A stretch of DNA of 64,000 nt from Dokdonia sp. Hel_I_53 (lineage in GTDB: Bacteria > Bacteroidota > Bacteroidia > Flavobacteriales > Flavobacteriaceae): positions 997,001 to 1,061,000 of the forward strand of contig NZ_VISL01000001.1 in the NCBI RefSeq assembly GCF_007827465.1. The letters run 5' to 3'. Position 1 is the stretch's first letter; each line of letters begins with the position of its first letter. The notes beneath the pieces are model-generated. The model worked only from the letters and a program-made list of their open reading frames with translations, was not told the DNA's origin and did no database searches. This document shows, one piece after another, positions 54,158 to 63,599 of this stretch. A program made the translations under genes and the position numbers.

Positions 54158-55468
54158 ATGTCAAAACAAAAAGTTTCAATTTTCTGGTTTCGTCGTGATC
54201 TTCGGCTTGATGATAATGTTGGTTTTCTTGAAGCATTGCGTGGTGATTATCCAGTCTTACCCATATTCATATTTGATAAAGAAATCCTTGATAAGCTACC
54301 TGAAGATGATGCCCGTGTAACATTTATTTTCAATACACTCCAGAAAATGCGGGATGAGTTGCAAGATGATTATAAGAGTTCTCTAGCTATGTTTTATGGG
54401 AAACCGAAACAGATTTACAAAGAACTTTTAAGTGATTATGACATACAAGCCGTTTATACAAATAGAGATTATGAACCGTATGCTAAAGAAAGGGATGAAG
54501 AGATAAAAAATCTTTTAGAAAATCAAGATACTGACTTTCACACTTTCAAAGATCAAGTCATATTTGAAAAAGATGAAGTAGTAAAGAATGATGGAGACCC
54601 ATATATCGTGTATACTCCATATAAAAATAAATGGAAAGAGCATTTTGATGAGGACCAAGATTTAAAAATGCATTACACTTCTCAAGATCTAAGTAATCTT
54701 ATAGAAAATAGCAGACTCCCCAATCTCACTTTGAGCGATTTGGGATTTAAAAAATCTACTATTGAAATTCCTGATTATGATGTTACTCCTACCTTAATTG
54801 AAAATTATGAGGACACTCGTAACTTCCCTGCGGAGGATGGTACTTCTCGTTTAGGACCACATTTGAGATTTGGTACTGTGAGTGTAAGAAAAATGGTTCG
54901 TAAGGCTATTGCAACGAAAAATGAAGTTTTCTGGAGTGAACTCATCTGGCGTGAATTTTTTATGCAGATTCTGTATCACTTTCCAGAAACGAAAGACAAT
55001 GCCTTTCGCTCTAAATATGACCGAATTGAATGGCGTAACAATGAAGATGAATTTGAAAAGTGGAAAAATGGAGAAACAGGCTACCAGCTTGTAGACGCCG
55101 GAATGAGGCAACTTAACGAATCTGGATATATGCACAACAGAGTGCGTATGCTAGTGGCTAGTTTTTTGTGTAAGCACTTACTTATAGACTGGCGTTGGGG
55201 TGAAACTTATTTTGCAGAGAAATTATTGGATTACGAGATGAGCTCAAACGTAGGGAACTGGCAATGGGCCGCAGGATCTGGTGTAGATGCTGCTCCATAC
55301 TTCAGAATCTTTAACCCTATGACTCAAGTAGAAAAATTTGATAAGAATAAGAAATACATTAAAAAATGGGTTCCAGAAGTGGATACAGAAGATTATCCAG
55401 AGAAAATGGTGGATCATAAAGAAGCTAGAGAAAGATGTTTAAAAACATACAAATCAGCTTTAGATTAA
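54158..55468 (+). CDS. phr: Deoxyribodipyrimidine photolyase (cryptochrome/photolyase family)
   Basis: A 436-residue light-driven DNA repair enzyme. The N-terminal antenna domain starts VSIFWFRRDLRLDDN. The FAD-binding C-terminal domain has TSRLGPHLRFGTVS, WREFFMQI, the WxxxxTGYQLVDAGMRQL-like segment and NWQWAAGSGVDAAPYFRIFNP. The length is normal for a class I CPD photolyase. It is the third gene of the operon and fits a sunlit marine habitat. Confidence 0.92.
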   Translation: MSKQKVSIFWFRRDLRLDDNVGFLEALRGDYPVLPIFIFDKEILDKLPEDDARVTFIFNTLQKMRDELQDDYKSSLAMFYGKPKQIYKELLSDYDIQAVYTNRDYEPYAKERDEEIKNLLENQDTDFHTFKDQVIFEKDEVVKNDGDPYIVYTPYKNKWKEHFDEDQDLKMHYTSQDLSNLIENSRLPNLTLSDLGFKKSTIEIPDYDVTPTLIENYEDTRNFPAEDGTSRLGPHLRFGTVSVRKMVRKAIATKNEVFWSELIWREFFMQILYHFPETKDNAFRSKYDRIEWRNNEDEFEKWKNGETGYQLVDAGMRQLNESGYMHNRVRMLVASFLCKHLLIDWRWGETYFAEKLLDYEMSSNVGNWQWAAGSGVDAAPYFRIFNPMTQVEKFDKNKKYIKKWVPEVDTEDYPEKMVDHKEARERCLKTYKSALD

Positions 55469-55483
55469 TATAGCACTGTACTC

Positions 55484-57121
55484 TTATTTTATAAGGTCAA
55501 TCTCCTTAAGATTTTCAATACGGTTACGTTTTAAGAAATCATCGATGGTCTCAAAATGTTCAATGACTCGCTTTTCTTTAAATTCAAAAACCTTTTTAGA
55601 CAAGCCTTGAAGGAAGTCGCGATCGTGAGAAACCAATATCAATGTACCATCATACGTTTGTAAAGCTTCTTTAAGAACATCTTTTGACTTGATATCTAGA
55701 TGATTTGTAGGCTCATCTAAAATTAATAGGTTCACTGGTTCTAATAAAAGTTTTACCATGGCAAGCCTTGTGCGCTCTCCACCAGAAAGTACACTTACCT
55801 TTTTATCAATCTGATCCCCAGAAAACATGAATCTTCCCAATATATTTTTTATTTGGGTACGCATATCTCCTTTGGCAACTTCATCTACTGTTTGAAAAAC
55901 CGTTAATTCCGGGTCAAGTAACGCAGCTTGGTTTTGAGCAAAATAGCCCACTTTTACATTATGACCCAACTCGCAGTGGCCATCTACTGATATCTCTCCA
56001 AGAATAGCCTTAATCATCGTAGATTTTCCTTCTCCATTTCTACCTACGAAGCTCACTTTTTCGCCTCGAGCGATATCCATATTTGCATTTCTAAACACTA
56101 CATGATCATCATAGCTTTTAGAAAGATCTTTAACTTTTACGGGAAAATCACCAGACCTTGGTGCTGGAGGAAAACTTAAAGCTAGTGATGATGTGTCAAC
56201 CTCATCTATCTCAATGATTTCTAGTTTTTCTAGCATTCGCTCTCTAGAAGAAACTTGATTTGTTTTAGAATACGTCCCTTTAAAACGATCAATAAAAGCC
56301 TGATTATCTGCAATAAATTTTTGTTGCTCTTGGTAAGCTTTGATCTGATGTAAACGACGATCTGCTCGCAACTCTAAATAATGGGAGTAGTTTGCCTTGT
56401 AATCATAAATACGGCCCATCGTGACCTCAATTGTTCTATTAGTAATATTATCAATAAATGTTTTATCGTGAGAGATCACAATTACAGCTTTTGCTTTATT
56501 GAGTAAAAAGTCTTCTAGCCAAATAACAGATTCAATATCTACGTGGTTTGTAGGCTCATCAAGTAAAATAAGATCTGGTTTTTCAAGCAAGATTTTTGCC
56601 AGCTCTATGCGCATACGCCATCCTCCAGAAAACTCGCTTGTAGGTTTATTAAAATCTGACCTCTTAAAGCCTAAACCCCTCAATGCCTTTTCTACTTCTT
56701 CTTCTATATTTACTTCCTCAATCGCATAATATTTTTCTCCTAAATCTGATACCTGGGCGATGATTTTCATGTACGCATCAGATTCGTAATCTGTGCGAGT
56801 TTCTAACTCCTTATTGAGCCTATCCATCTCTGTCTTCATATCAAGCACTTGTGAGAAAGCTTTTGAAGCTTCTTCCATGACGGTGCACTCATCGTCTGTT
56901 AACAGGTGTTGTGGTAAATAAGCAATTACGGCATCCTTGGGAGTTCTCACATTACCTCTAGTAGGTTTTTGTGCTCCAGCAATGATTTTCATCATGGTTG
57001 ATTTACCTGCGCCATTTTTACCCATTAATGCTATTTTATCATTTTCATTAATGGTAAACGACACGTTGCTAAAAAGGGAGTCTCCACTAAACTCTACGGC
57101 GAGATTATCTACTGCTATCAT
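55484..57121 (-). CDS. ABC-F family translation-type ATPase
   Basis: A 545-residue soluble protein with two ABC domains and no membrane segments. The first Walker A is GKNGAGKST (about 34-42), and the second is GRNGEGKST (about 355-363). Both signatures (EFSGGWRMR and VLSGGERTR) and the two Walker B DEPTNH motifs are present. The linker with YQEQQKFIADNQAFIDRF and SSRERMLEKLE matches the ABC-F P-site tRNA-interacting motif. It probably works on ribosomes, and a resistance role is possible but not shown. The end converges with phr, 15 nt apart. Confidence 0.9.
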   Translation of the reverse strand: MIAVDNLAVEFSGDSLFSNVSFTINENDKIALMGKNGAGKSTMMKIIAGAQKPTRGNVRTPKDAVIAYLPQHLLTDDECTVMEEASKAFSQVLDMKTEMDRLNKELETRTDYESDAYMKIIAQVSDLGEKYYAIEEVNIEEEVEKALRGLGFKRSDFNKPTSEFSGGWRMRIELAKILLEKPDLILLDEPTNHVDIESVIWLEDFLLNKAKAVIVISHDKTFIDNITNRTIEVTMGRIYDYKANYSHYLELRADRRLHQIKAYQEQQKFIADNQAFIDRFKGTYSKTNQVSSRERMLEKLEIIEIDEVDTSSLALSFPPAPRSGDFPVKVKDLSKSYDDHVVFRNANMDIARGEKVSFVGRNGEGKSTMIKAILGEISVDGHCELGHNVKVGYFAQNQAALLDPELTVFQTVDEVAKGDMRTQIKNILGRFMFSGDQIDKKVSVLSGGERTRLAMVKLLLEPVNLLILDEPTNHLDIKSKDVLKEALQTYDGTLILVSHDRDFLQGLSKKVFEFKEKRVIEHFETIDDFLKRNRIENLKEIDLIK

Positions 57122-57139
57122 TGAATAAATTTAAGATTG

Positions 57140-57147
57140 CAAAAATA
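57140..57147 (-). promoter_or_regulatory. Candidate -7 box for the ABC-F gene
   Basis: CAAAAATA reads TATTTTTG on the minus strand, 18 nt before the ATG. No clear -33. Confidence 0.35.
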
Positions 57148-57179
57148 TTGTATTGAAAAATTATGATTGGGTTTCGTAC

Positions 57180-57193
57180 GCTTTCGCGAAAGC
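57180..57193. repeat. Dispersed palindrome, exact core, intergenic
   Basis: It lies between pgl's end and the ABC-F promoter region. Confidence 0.95.
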
Positions 57194-57231
57194 ATAATTC
57201 ATATCCAAATATGAAGAATTAGGAATTTGAC

Positions 57232-57945
57232 TTATTTATAAATCCCCTGTGCTGCTTCCTCATCCATAAACCAATGTAATTCTCCTGAAAGAGGAGACAC
57301 CAAACTTGCTGGATACTCTAAATCATCGTTTTGGCTATTCAGAATTGCATCTATTTTATCTTTCTTGGAAGCTCCTGTGACTAGAAATGCAACCGCTTTA
57401 GCATTATTAATCACATCTCCGGTCACACTAATACGCTGTTGTCCAGATTCTGGATGAGTGGCTACCACACAAAATTCCGTTGCATCCCACAACTCCATTT
57501 CATGCGGAAATATAGAAGCCGTATGACCATCATCCCCCATACCTAATATGACCAGGTCAAATTGAGGCACCTCATTCTCAAGCGGCAAATTTTTCTCTAA
57601 TTCTTTTGAGTAACGCAACGCCTCTGCTTCTGGAATGTTATCACCTAAAATTCGGTGAATATTTTCTGACGGAATTTCAATTTTAGACAATAAATAATCT
57701 ACCGTCATTTTATAGTTACTATCATTATCTGTTGGCGGTACACAACGCTCATCTCCCCAGTAAAAATGGAACTTAGACCAATCAGTATGCTTATACTCAG
57801 TCGCGAGATGATCAAAAACTATTTTAGGGGTACTTCCGCCAGAAAGAGCTACAGTTATAGATTGTTTATCACTAGCAAGATCTATAAGAAAATCTGCAAA
57901 TTCCTGAGCAACTTCTTGTTTAGTTTTTGATATATGTAGTTTCAT
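57232..57945 (-). CDS. pgl: 6-phosphogluconolactonase
   Basis: A 237-residue cytoplasmic hydrolase, step two of the oxidative pentose phosphate pathway. ALSGGSTPK (about 33-41) and WGDERCVPPTDNDSNY (about 64-79) are family motifs, and LGMGDDGHTASIFP has the active-site His. It is the DevB type. It is 47 nt downstream of zwf on the same strand. Confidence 0.93.
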   Translation of the reverse strand: MKLHISKTKQEVAQEFADFLIDLASDKQSITVALSGGSTPKIVFDHLATEYKHTDWSKFHFYWGDERCVPPTDNDSNYKMTVDYLLSKIEIPSENIHRILGDNIPEAEALRYSKELEKNLPLENEVPQFDLVILGMGDDGHTASIFPHEMELWDATEFCVVATHPESGQQRISVTGDVINNAKAVAFLVTGASKKDKIDAILNSQNDDLEYPASLVSPLSGELHWFMDEEAAQGIYK

Positions 57946-57992
57946 AAAATAATGTAGTTATAAAAATAATACTGGTTAGTTTGAAATTAAAC

Positions 57993-59507
57993 TTAACAGT
58001 CAATAACGCAATAATCAGGATCATCTGCTAAGTTAGCTCCTGGATTACGCCATTGATTTGATCCTTCTATAAGCTCATCTGCATGCTGTGGTCCCCAGAC
58101 TCCTGCAGAGTACCCATAAATGTTAGCCTTTTTGGACTTCCAGAAATTCAATATAGGATCTGTAAATCGCCAAGCAGCCTCTACCTCATCTGCTCTTGCA
58201 TATAATGTTGCATCTCCCTGCATGGCATCTAGAAGTAAACGTTCATAGGCTTCCATTATATTAGTGTCTCCCAAACTAGAGTAGTAAAAATCGAGATTTC
58301 CACGCTCAACTTTAAATCCTTGACCCGGTACTTTTACACCAAATTTCATTAGAATACCTTCATCTGGTTGTATTCTTATAATGAGCTTATTGTCTTTATT
58401 AATATTTGAATTTTTAAAAATCTGATGGTGTGGTGACTTAAAGTGTATGACAACCTCTGTTACTTTAGTAGGCATTCTCTTTGCTGTGCGCACGTAAAAA
58501 GGAACATCTGCCCATCGCCAATTATCTACATAAAATTTTACAGCAGCATAGGTTTCTGTAATACTATCTGCATCTACATCTTCCTCTTCTCGATAGCCGT
58601 TAACGCGCTCTCCATTAATTTTTGAACTTAGATATTGTCCTCTTATGGTGTTCTTCTCTATAGTCTCAGGATCTGTCATTAAGCGTAGTGATTTTAACGC
58701 TTTAAGCTTCTCATTACGTATCTCTTCTGGATCTGCACTTAAAGGTGGCTCCATCACTAGCATTGCAACTAGTTGTAATAAATGACTTTGAAACATATCA
58801 CGCAAAGCTCCAGACTTATCATAATATCCTCCACGAGATTCTACCCCGCCACTCTCTGCATTTGTAATTTCTACGTGATCTATATAATCTCTATTCCACA
58901 GCGGCTCAAAAATGCTATTTGCAAATCTGGTGACAAGAATATTTTGAACGGTTTCTTTACCTAAATAATGATCTATTCTATAAATCTGCGACTCCTTAAA
59001 ATAGCGATGCAAACCTTCATTGAGAGACTTTGCTGTTTCTAAACTATAGCCAAATGGTTTTTCTACAATTAATCGCTTCCAGCCTAGTCGCTCATCATTG
59101 AGTCCTTTTGCAGTAAGATTTTTTACTATGGCTTCAAAAAGACTTGGAGGTGTAGAGAGATAAAAAATAAAGTTGTTATCACATTGATAGGTCGTATTCA
59201 AATCCTGAATGCGCTCATTGAGTTCTCTATAATCAACATCATATTTTTTATGGAGATCTTCGTAAAAAAGTTTTTCAGAAAATGTTTTAATAAACTCCTC
59301 GCTGTCTTCTAAATATTTGCTTTCTAGAGCAACTTGTTTTCTAAAATCCTCATCGGTCATAAAGCTTCGAGCCACTCCCAAGACGACGAAATGCTCTGGT
59401 AAATGTTTGTCTTTATAAAGTTTGTACAAAGCTGGGACGAGCTTACGAGCTGTAAGGTCTCCAGATGCACCAAAAATCACAAGCATTTGATTCTCTGTCT
59501 TAGGCAT
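57993..59507 (-). CDS. zwf: Glucose-6-phosphate 1-dehydrogenase
   Basis: A 504-residue cytoplasmic enzyme, first step of the oxidative pentose phosphate pathway. FGASGDLTARKL (11-22) binds NADP, EKPFGY is the substrate loop and RIDHYLGKETVQN (about 177-189) carries the catalytic His. It leads the zwf-pgl operon and is divergent from gnd, which encodes the third enzyme. The three steps from glucose-6-P to ribulose-5-P are thus complete here. Confidence 0.96.
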   Translation of the reverse strand: MPKTENQMLVIFGASGDLTARKLVPALYKLYKDKHLPEHFVVLGVARSFMTDEDFRKQVALESKYLEDSEEFIKTFSEKLFYEDLHKKYDVDYRELNERIQDLNTTYQCDNNFIFYLSTPPSLFEAIVKNLTAKGLNDERLGWKRLIVEKPFGYSLETAKSLNEGLHRYFKESQIYRIDHYLGKETVQNILVTRFANSIFEPLWNRDYIDHVEITNAESGGVESRGGYYDKSGALRDMFQSHLLQLVAMLVMEPPLSADPEEIRNEKLKALKSLRLMTDPETIEKNTIRGQYLSSKINGERVNGYREEEDVDADSITETYAAVKFYVDNWRWADVPFYVRTAKRMPTKVTEVVIHFKSPHHQIFKNSNINKDNKLIIRIQPDEGILMKFGVKVPGQGFKVERGNLDFYYSSLGDTNIMEAYERLLLDAMQGDATLYARADEVEAAWRFTDPILNFWKSKKANIYGYSAGVWGPQHADELIEGSNQWRNPGANLADDPDYCVIDC

Positions 59508-59530
59508 AAAGCGGAAGTTGGTTTCTCGGA

Positions 59531-59561
59531 CAAAAGTAACTATTTAGTCGTGTATGCCCAA
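59531..59561 (-). promoter_or_regulatory. Bacteroidetes-type promoter for zwf-pgl
   Basis: On the minus strand TTG (59559-59561), a 20-bp spacer and TACTTTTG (59531-59538) match the consensus; the box is 23 nt before the ATG. gnd has only a near-match (TACTTTTA) on the other side. Confidence 0.6.
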
Positions 59562-59639
59562 CGTAGTTATCCAACTGTTATCAACCAAAATGAATTATTT
59601 CATTTACTTTTACATCGCAAAATAGCACACACAATTTTT

Positions 59640-61055
59640 ATGGAGCATACTTACGATTTTGGACTAGTTGGTCTTGGAGTAATGGGTAGAAATTTTATCC
59701 TCAACGTAGCAGATAATGGATTTACTGCATTAGGTAACGATCTTGACCCACAAAAAGTTCAAGCCCTTATTGAAGAAGGTGGAAATACAGAGCGTGTCAA
59801 TGCTGTTGTAGAGGTTTCCGCTTTCGCGAAAGCATTATCATCTCCACGTAAAATTATGATGCTTGTTCCTGCTGGTAAAGTAGTAGATATTGTGATTGAA
59901 AGTTTACTTCCTCACCTAGATAAAGGTGATATTCTTATAGATGGTGGAAATTCTTTTTTTACAGATACGGATAGACGAGAAGCCTATCTTGCTGAAAAAG
60001 GCATCCACTTTTTTGGAGCCGGAGTATCTGGTGGTGCAGAAGGAGCTCGTAAAGGCCCTAGCATAATGCCAGGTGGATCAAAGGCTGGTTATGCCGCAGT
60101 ACAACCTATTTTTGAAGCTGTTGCTGCAAAATTTGAAGGCGAACCTTGTGTGGCATATTTGGGTCCAAAATCTGCTGGAAACTATGTGAAAATGGTGCAC
60201 AATGGGATTGAATATGGATTAATGCAACTCACCTCAGAAGTATATGATGTACTCAAAAAAGCTGGAAATTTATCAAATAATGAATTACACCATACCTACA
60301 AACAATGGAATGCAGGACGACTACAATCATTCTTGGTAGAAATAACCTCAGAGATATTTGCAGAGAAGGACAATTTAGGAAATGCAGACCTCATTGATCA
60401 AATACAAGATAAGGCTAAGCAAAAAGGCACTGGAAAATGGACTTCTCAAAATGCTATGGATTTGGGCATCCCTGTTCCTTCTATAGACATTGCCGTGAGC
60501 ATGAGAGAGATTTCTGCACTTAAAGATGAACGCACTATTGCAGATTCACTTTATGACCGTCCAGAAATTGCTCAAATGGACAAAGAAAAACTCATAGATC
60601 TTACAGAAAAGGCATTTTATTTTTCATATATCGTAACCTACGCACAAGGCTTACATCAACTTGCAGATGCTTCAAGAGAATACGGATACAACCTCAACAT
60701 TGCAGAAATTGCAAAAATTTGGAGAGCAGGGTGCATTATTAGAGCAAAACTGCTAGCAGACATTACTAAGGCTTTTGAAGCAGATACAGTACTTCCTAAC
60801 TTACTGCTTTCTCCATCATTTATTTCTAAGGTACAAGGCTCAGTGAGTGCCGCCAGAGAGTTAGTAGCTTTTGGTGCATTGAATGGCATTCCATTACCTG
60901 GAATTTCAAACTCGCTCACCTATTTTGATGCCTATACTTCAACACGTTTACCGCTTAACTTGATACAAGCACAACGTGATTATTTTGGTTCTCACACCTA
61001 TGAGAGACTGGACCGTGAAGGTGTTTTTCACACAGAATGGAAACTTAAAAATTAA
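59640..61055 (+). CDS. gnd: 6-phosphogluconate dehydrogenase, decarboxylating
   Basis: A 471-residue cytoplasmic enzyme giving ribulose-5-phosphate, CO2 and NADPH. GLVGLGVMGRNF (about 7-18) binds NADP, GVSGGAEGARKGPSIMPGG binds substrate and KMVHNGIEYG has the catalytic Lys. The frame is open upstream to 59403, but the ATG at 59640 gives the normal length. A palindrome copy encodes AFAKA around residue 61, where family members have variable sequence of the same length. The stop overlaps the convergent GDPD gene by 4 bp. Confidence 0.95.
   Translation: MEHTYDFGLVGLGVMGRNFILNVADNGFTALGNDLDPQKVQALIEEGGNTERVNAVVEVSAFAKALSSPRKIMMLVPAGKVVDIVIESLLPHLDKGDILIDGGNSFFTDTDRREAYLAEKGIHFFGAGVSGGAEGARKGPSIMPGGSKAGYAAVQPIFEAVAAKFEGEPCVAYLGPKSAGNYVKMVHNGIEYGLMQLTSEVYDVLKKAGNLSNNELHHTYKQWNAGRLQSFLVEITSEIFAEKDNLGNADLIDQIQDKAKQKGTGKWTSQNAMDLGIPVPSIDIAVSMREISALKDERTIADSLYDRPEIAQMDKEKLIDLTEKAFYFSYIVTYAQGLHQLADASREYGYNLNIAEIAKIWRAGCIIRAKLLADITKAFEADTVLPNLLLSPSFISKVQGSVSAARELVAFGALNGIPLPGISNSLTYFDAYTSTRLPLNLIQAQRDYFGSHTYERLDREGVFHTEWKLKN
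59820..59833. repeat. Dispersed palindrome, exact core, inside gnd
   Basis: Read as SAFAKALS in gnd, in a variable surface region just before the PRKIMMLVPAG block. Confidence 0.95.
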
Positions 61056-62122
61056 CTCCTTGTATTCAGTTTTAGAAATTCGTTTCTAGCTCTTACCGCT
61101 TCATTGGTATAATCTGTAAATACACCATCTACGCCAGCCTCGAAGAATTTTAAGTATTCTTGAGTTGGCTCCTCATTAGATGACCACTGTTGATCCTCAT
61201 TTTTAAACGTATAGGGATGTACTTCAAGTTTGCTTTTATGAGCAAGCTCTACAAAATCAGTGGCAATGAGTGACTTTGGATGTGCAACTAAATCTCTAGC
61301 TACAGAAACTACAAATGGCTTCCATGGACCCACACCGTCTGCGTAGGTTGCCATAAATTCCATTCCCTTTGGGGTGGCAAAAAAACTATAGTCTCGCTTA
61401 TCATTTTCTACATAAAAATCGTAAGGCTGTCCCGAAGAATCATAGGAGCCATCTAATTTTTTAAATCGAAGGTCTCCGTTTTGATTATATCCTGAAGCTC
61501 CTATTAATTGCACTAACTTTACTGAAGTTTTTCTCCTTAAATACTGTAATGTTTTAACTTCAAAACATTGTACGTAAATTTTTGAATCCCTGCGAGTATA
61601 CTCAGCCTTTAACAATTGATTTAAGAATCGATCTTCCATCTCTAACCCCAATTGTTTGTGGAAAGTGGGATGTTTTAATTCTGGATAAATCCCTATTTCT
61701 TTTCCACTTTTCTTTTTATATGCTTTCAATAAAGCTATTATTTCTTCGAATGTTGGGATTTCAAACTGATCATCATAATTGTGAGGTCTGTTTTTCCAAA
61801 ATTGTCGCGTTTTTATTTTTTTAAGTTCAGCAACTGTAAAATCAGAGACAAACCAGTCTGTAACAATCTCCCCATCAAGAATCTTAGTAGTCTTTCGGTT
61901 TTGAAATTCTTTAAAGTTTGAGATATTCGTTTTTTGAGATAAATAGGGTTCATGGCGTGCTACAAATACACCATCTTTAGTTAAGACAAGATCTGGCTCA
62001 ATGTAATCAGCACCGAATTCAATAGCCTTTTGGTATCCTTCTATGGTATGTTCTGGGAAATGAGATTGTGCGCCGCGATGCGCTATTATAAGGGGAGAAA
62101 CACTGGAATGACGTTGCTTCAT
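61052..62122 (-). CDS. Glycerophosphodiester phosphodiesterase, GlpQ-like
   Basis: A 356-residue TIM-barrel phosphodiesterase hydrolysing glycerophosphodiesters to glycerol-3-phosphate and an alcohol. IIAHRGAQSHFPEHT (12-26) and YIEPDLVLTKDGVFVARHEP carry the catalytic His pair and metal-binding Glu/Asp; the insertion after it and the length are GlpQ-like. GlpQ is normally periplasmic, yet no signal peptide is seen at this start and none appears upstream in frame. It may act in the cytoplasm on lipid turnover products. The last 4 bp overlap gnd. Confidence 0.86.
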   Translation of the reverse strand: MKQRHSSVSPLIIAHRGAQSHFPEHTIEGYQKAIEFGADYIEPDLVLTKDGVFVARHEPYLSQKTNISNFKEFQNRKTTKILDGEIVTDWFVSDFTVAELKKIKTRQFWKNRPHNYDDQFEIPTFEEIIALLKAYKKKSGKEIGIYPELKHPTFHKQLGLEMEDRFLNQLLKAEYTRRDSKIYVQCFEVKTLQYLRRKTSVKLVQLIGASGYNQNGDLRFKKLDGSYDSSGQPYDFYVENDKRDYSFFATPKGMEFMATYADGVGPWKPFVVSVARDLVAHPKSLIATDFVELAHKSKLEVHPYTFKNEDQQWSSNEEPTQEYLKFFEAGVDGVFTDYTNEAVRARNEFLKLNTRS

Positions 62123-62199
62123 ACTTTAAGAAAAATTATTGTAATTAAGGCCTCAAGACAATTACTCTTTAATGTTTCTGTTATAGAATTAAACCAGAA

Positions 62200-62230
62200 A
62201 AAAGCGCAAAAAATAATTTTCTGCGCTTTT
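62200..62230 (-). terminator. Terminator of murA
   Basis: Arms 62200-62208 and 62222-62230 pair over 9 bp, with further A/T pairing inside the loop. The minus-strand product ends in six T. Confidence 0.75.
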
Positions 62231-62245
62231 GATTATATTTTTTTA

Positions 62246-62259
62246 ATTTTCGCGAAAGC
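62246..62259. repeat. Dispersed palindrome, degenerate copy
   Basis: 12 of 14 core bases match, with the first two altered; it lies between murA's stop and its terminator. Confidence 0.75.
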
Positions 62260-62270
62260 GAAAAAGTTGA

Positions 62271-63584
62271 CTAATCTATTCGCTTTATTTTAGCTCCTAT
62301 TTTTCTGAGTCGATCATCTATATTTTCATAACCACGATCAATCTGTTCTATATTATGGATGGTAGAAGTCCCTTTTGCGCTTAGTGCTGCAATGAGAAGA
62401 GATACTCCTGCACGTATATCTGGTGATGTCATCGTAGTAGCTTTAAGCGTAGATTTAAAATCATGACCTATAACAGTTGCTCTGTGTGGATCACACAGAA
62501 TTATTTTTGCTCCCATATCCATCAATTTATCTGTAAAAAATAGACGGCTTTCAAACATTTTTTGATGAATAAGAACTTCTCCTTTTGCCTGTATGGCAGT
62601 TACCAAAACAATACTTAAAAGATCTGGAGTAAACCCAGGCCAAGGAGCATCTGAAATGGTCATAAAGGATCCGTCTATAAAGGTATCAATCGTATAACCG
62701 TCTGTATGAGCGGGAATATAAATATCATCTCCCTTTCGTTCTAAGGTAATACCTAATTTTCTAAAGGTAACCGGTATAAGTCCTAGGTCCTCCCAACTTA
62801 CATTTTTTATGGTTATCTCACTTTGGGTCATGGCTGCAAGACCTATCCATGATCCTATTTCAATCATATCTGGGAGAATACGATGGTCACATCCACCAAT
62901 TTTTTCTACCCCTTCAATTGTCAATAGATTAGATCCAATACCTTTGATGTTTGCCCCCATGCGCACCATCATCTTACACAATTGTTGTAAGTAAGGCTCA
63001 CAAGCAGCGTTATATATAGTTGTTTTACCTTGAGCAAGTACGGCTGCCATAACAATGTTTGCGGTACCGGTAACAGATGCTTCGTTAAGGAGCATATCTG
63101 TCCCTTTGAGACCGTTTGGGGCTTCTACTCCGTAAAATCGTTCTTCTTTGTTATAGCGAAATTTTGCTCCTAATTTAATGAAACCATCAAAGTGCGTATC
63201 AAGACGACGGCGTCCTATTTTGTCTCCACCTGGCCTTGGGATATATCCTTTCCCAAACCTTGCGAGTAATGGACCAACTATCATAATTGAACCTCTTATA
63301 CTACTTCCCTCTTCTTTAAACTTCTTACTTTCTAGGTATTTTAAATCCAATTCATCTGCTTGAAAAGTGTAAGTTCCCTTTTGCAGTTTCTCAACCTTTA
63401 CACCGAGGTGATCCAGTATCATAATGAGCTTGTTAACATCTATGATATCTGGCAGGTTGCTTATAGTAACTTTTTCAGGAGTGAGTAGTACTCCGCATAA
63501 AATTTGCAATGCTTCATTTTTTGCTCCTTGCGGATGTATATCTCCTTTGAGTTGATGACCTCCCTCTATCTGAAATGTTGCCAT
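62271..63584 (-). CDS. murA: UDP-N-acetylglucosamine 1-carboxyvinyltransferase with Asp at the Cys115 position
   Basis: A 437-residue cytoplasmic enzyme, the first step of peptidoglycan synthesis (transfers enolpyruvate to UDP-GlcNAc). AKNEAL (21-26) has the conserved Lys22-Asn23 pair. The loop that normally reads GGCxIGxRPxDxH reads PGGDKIGRRRLDTH (118-131), with Asp121 where the fosfomycin-reactive Cys sits. Asp in this position is known in mycobacteria, chlamydiae and Borrelia, and keeps activity while preventing fosfomycin alkylation. It is 15 nt after the DUF4290 gene on the same strand. Confidence 0.93.
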   Translation of the reverse strand: MATFQIEGGHQLKGDIHPQGAKNEALQILCGVLLTPEKVTISNLPDIIDVNKLIMILDHLGVKVEKLQKGTYTFQADELDLKYLESKKFKEEGSSIRGSIMIVGPLLARFGKGYIPRPGGDKIGRRRLDTHFDGFIKLGAKFRYNKEERFYGVEAPNGLKGTDMLLNEASVTGTANIVMAAVLAQGKTTIYNAACEPYLQQLCKMMVRMGANIKGIGSNLLTIEGVEKIGGCDHRILPDMIEIGSWIGLAAMTQSEITIKNVSWEDLGLIPVTFRKLGITLERKGDDIYIPAHTDGYTIDTFIDGSFMTISDAPWPGFTPDLLSIVLVTAIQAKGEVLIHQKMFESRLFFTDKLMDMGAKIILCDPHRATVIGHDFKSTLKATTMTSPDIRAGVSLLIAALSAKGTSTIHNIEQIDRGYENIDDRLRKIGAKIKRID

Positions 63585-63599
63585 GAATCTGTATTCTTT

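Noticed and set aside
59403..59639. Longer gnd N-terminus overlapping zwf
   Set aside because: The family length and motif start fit the ATG at 59640; the extension lies antisense in zwf and in its promoter.
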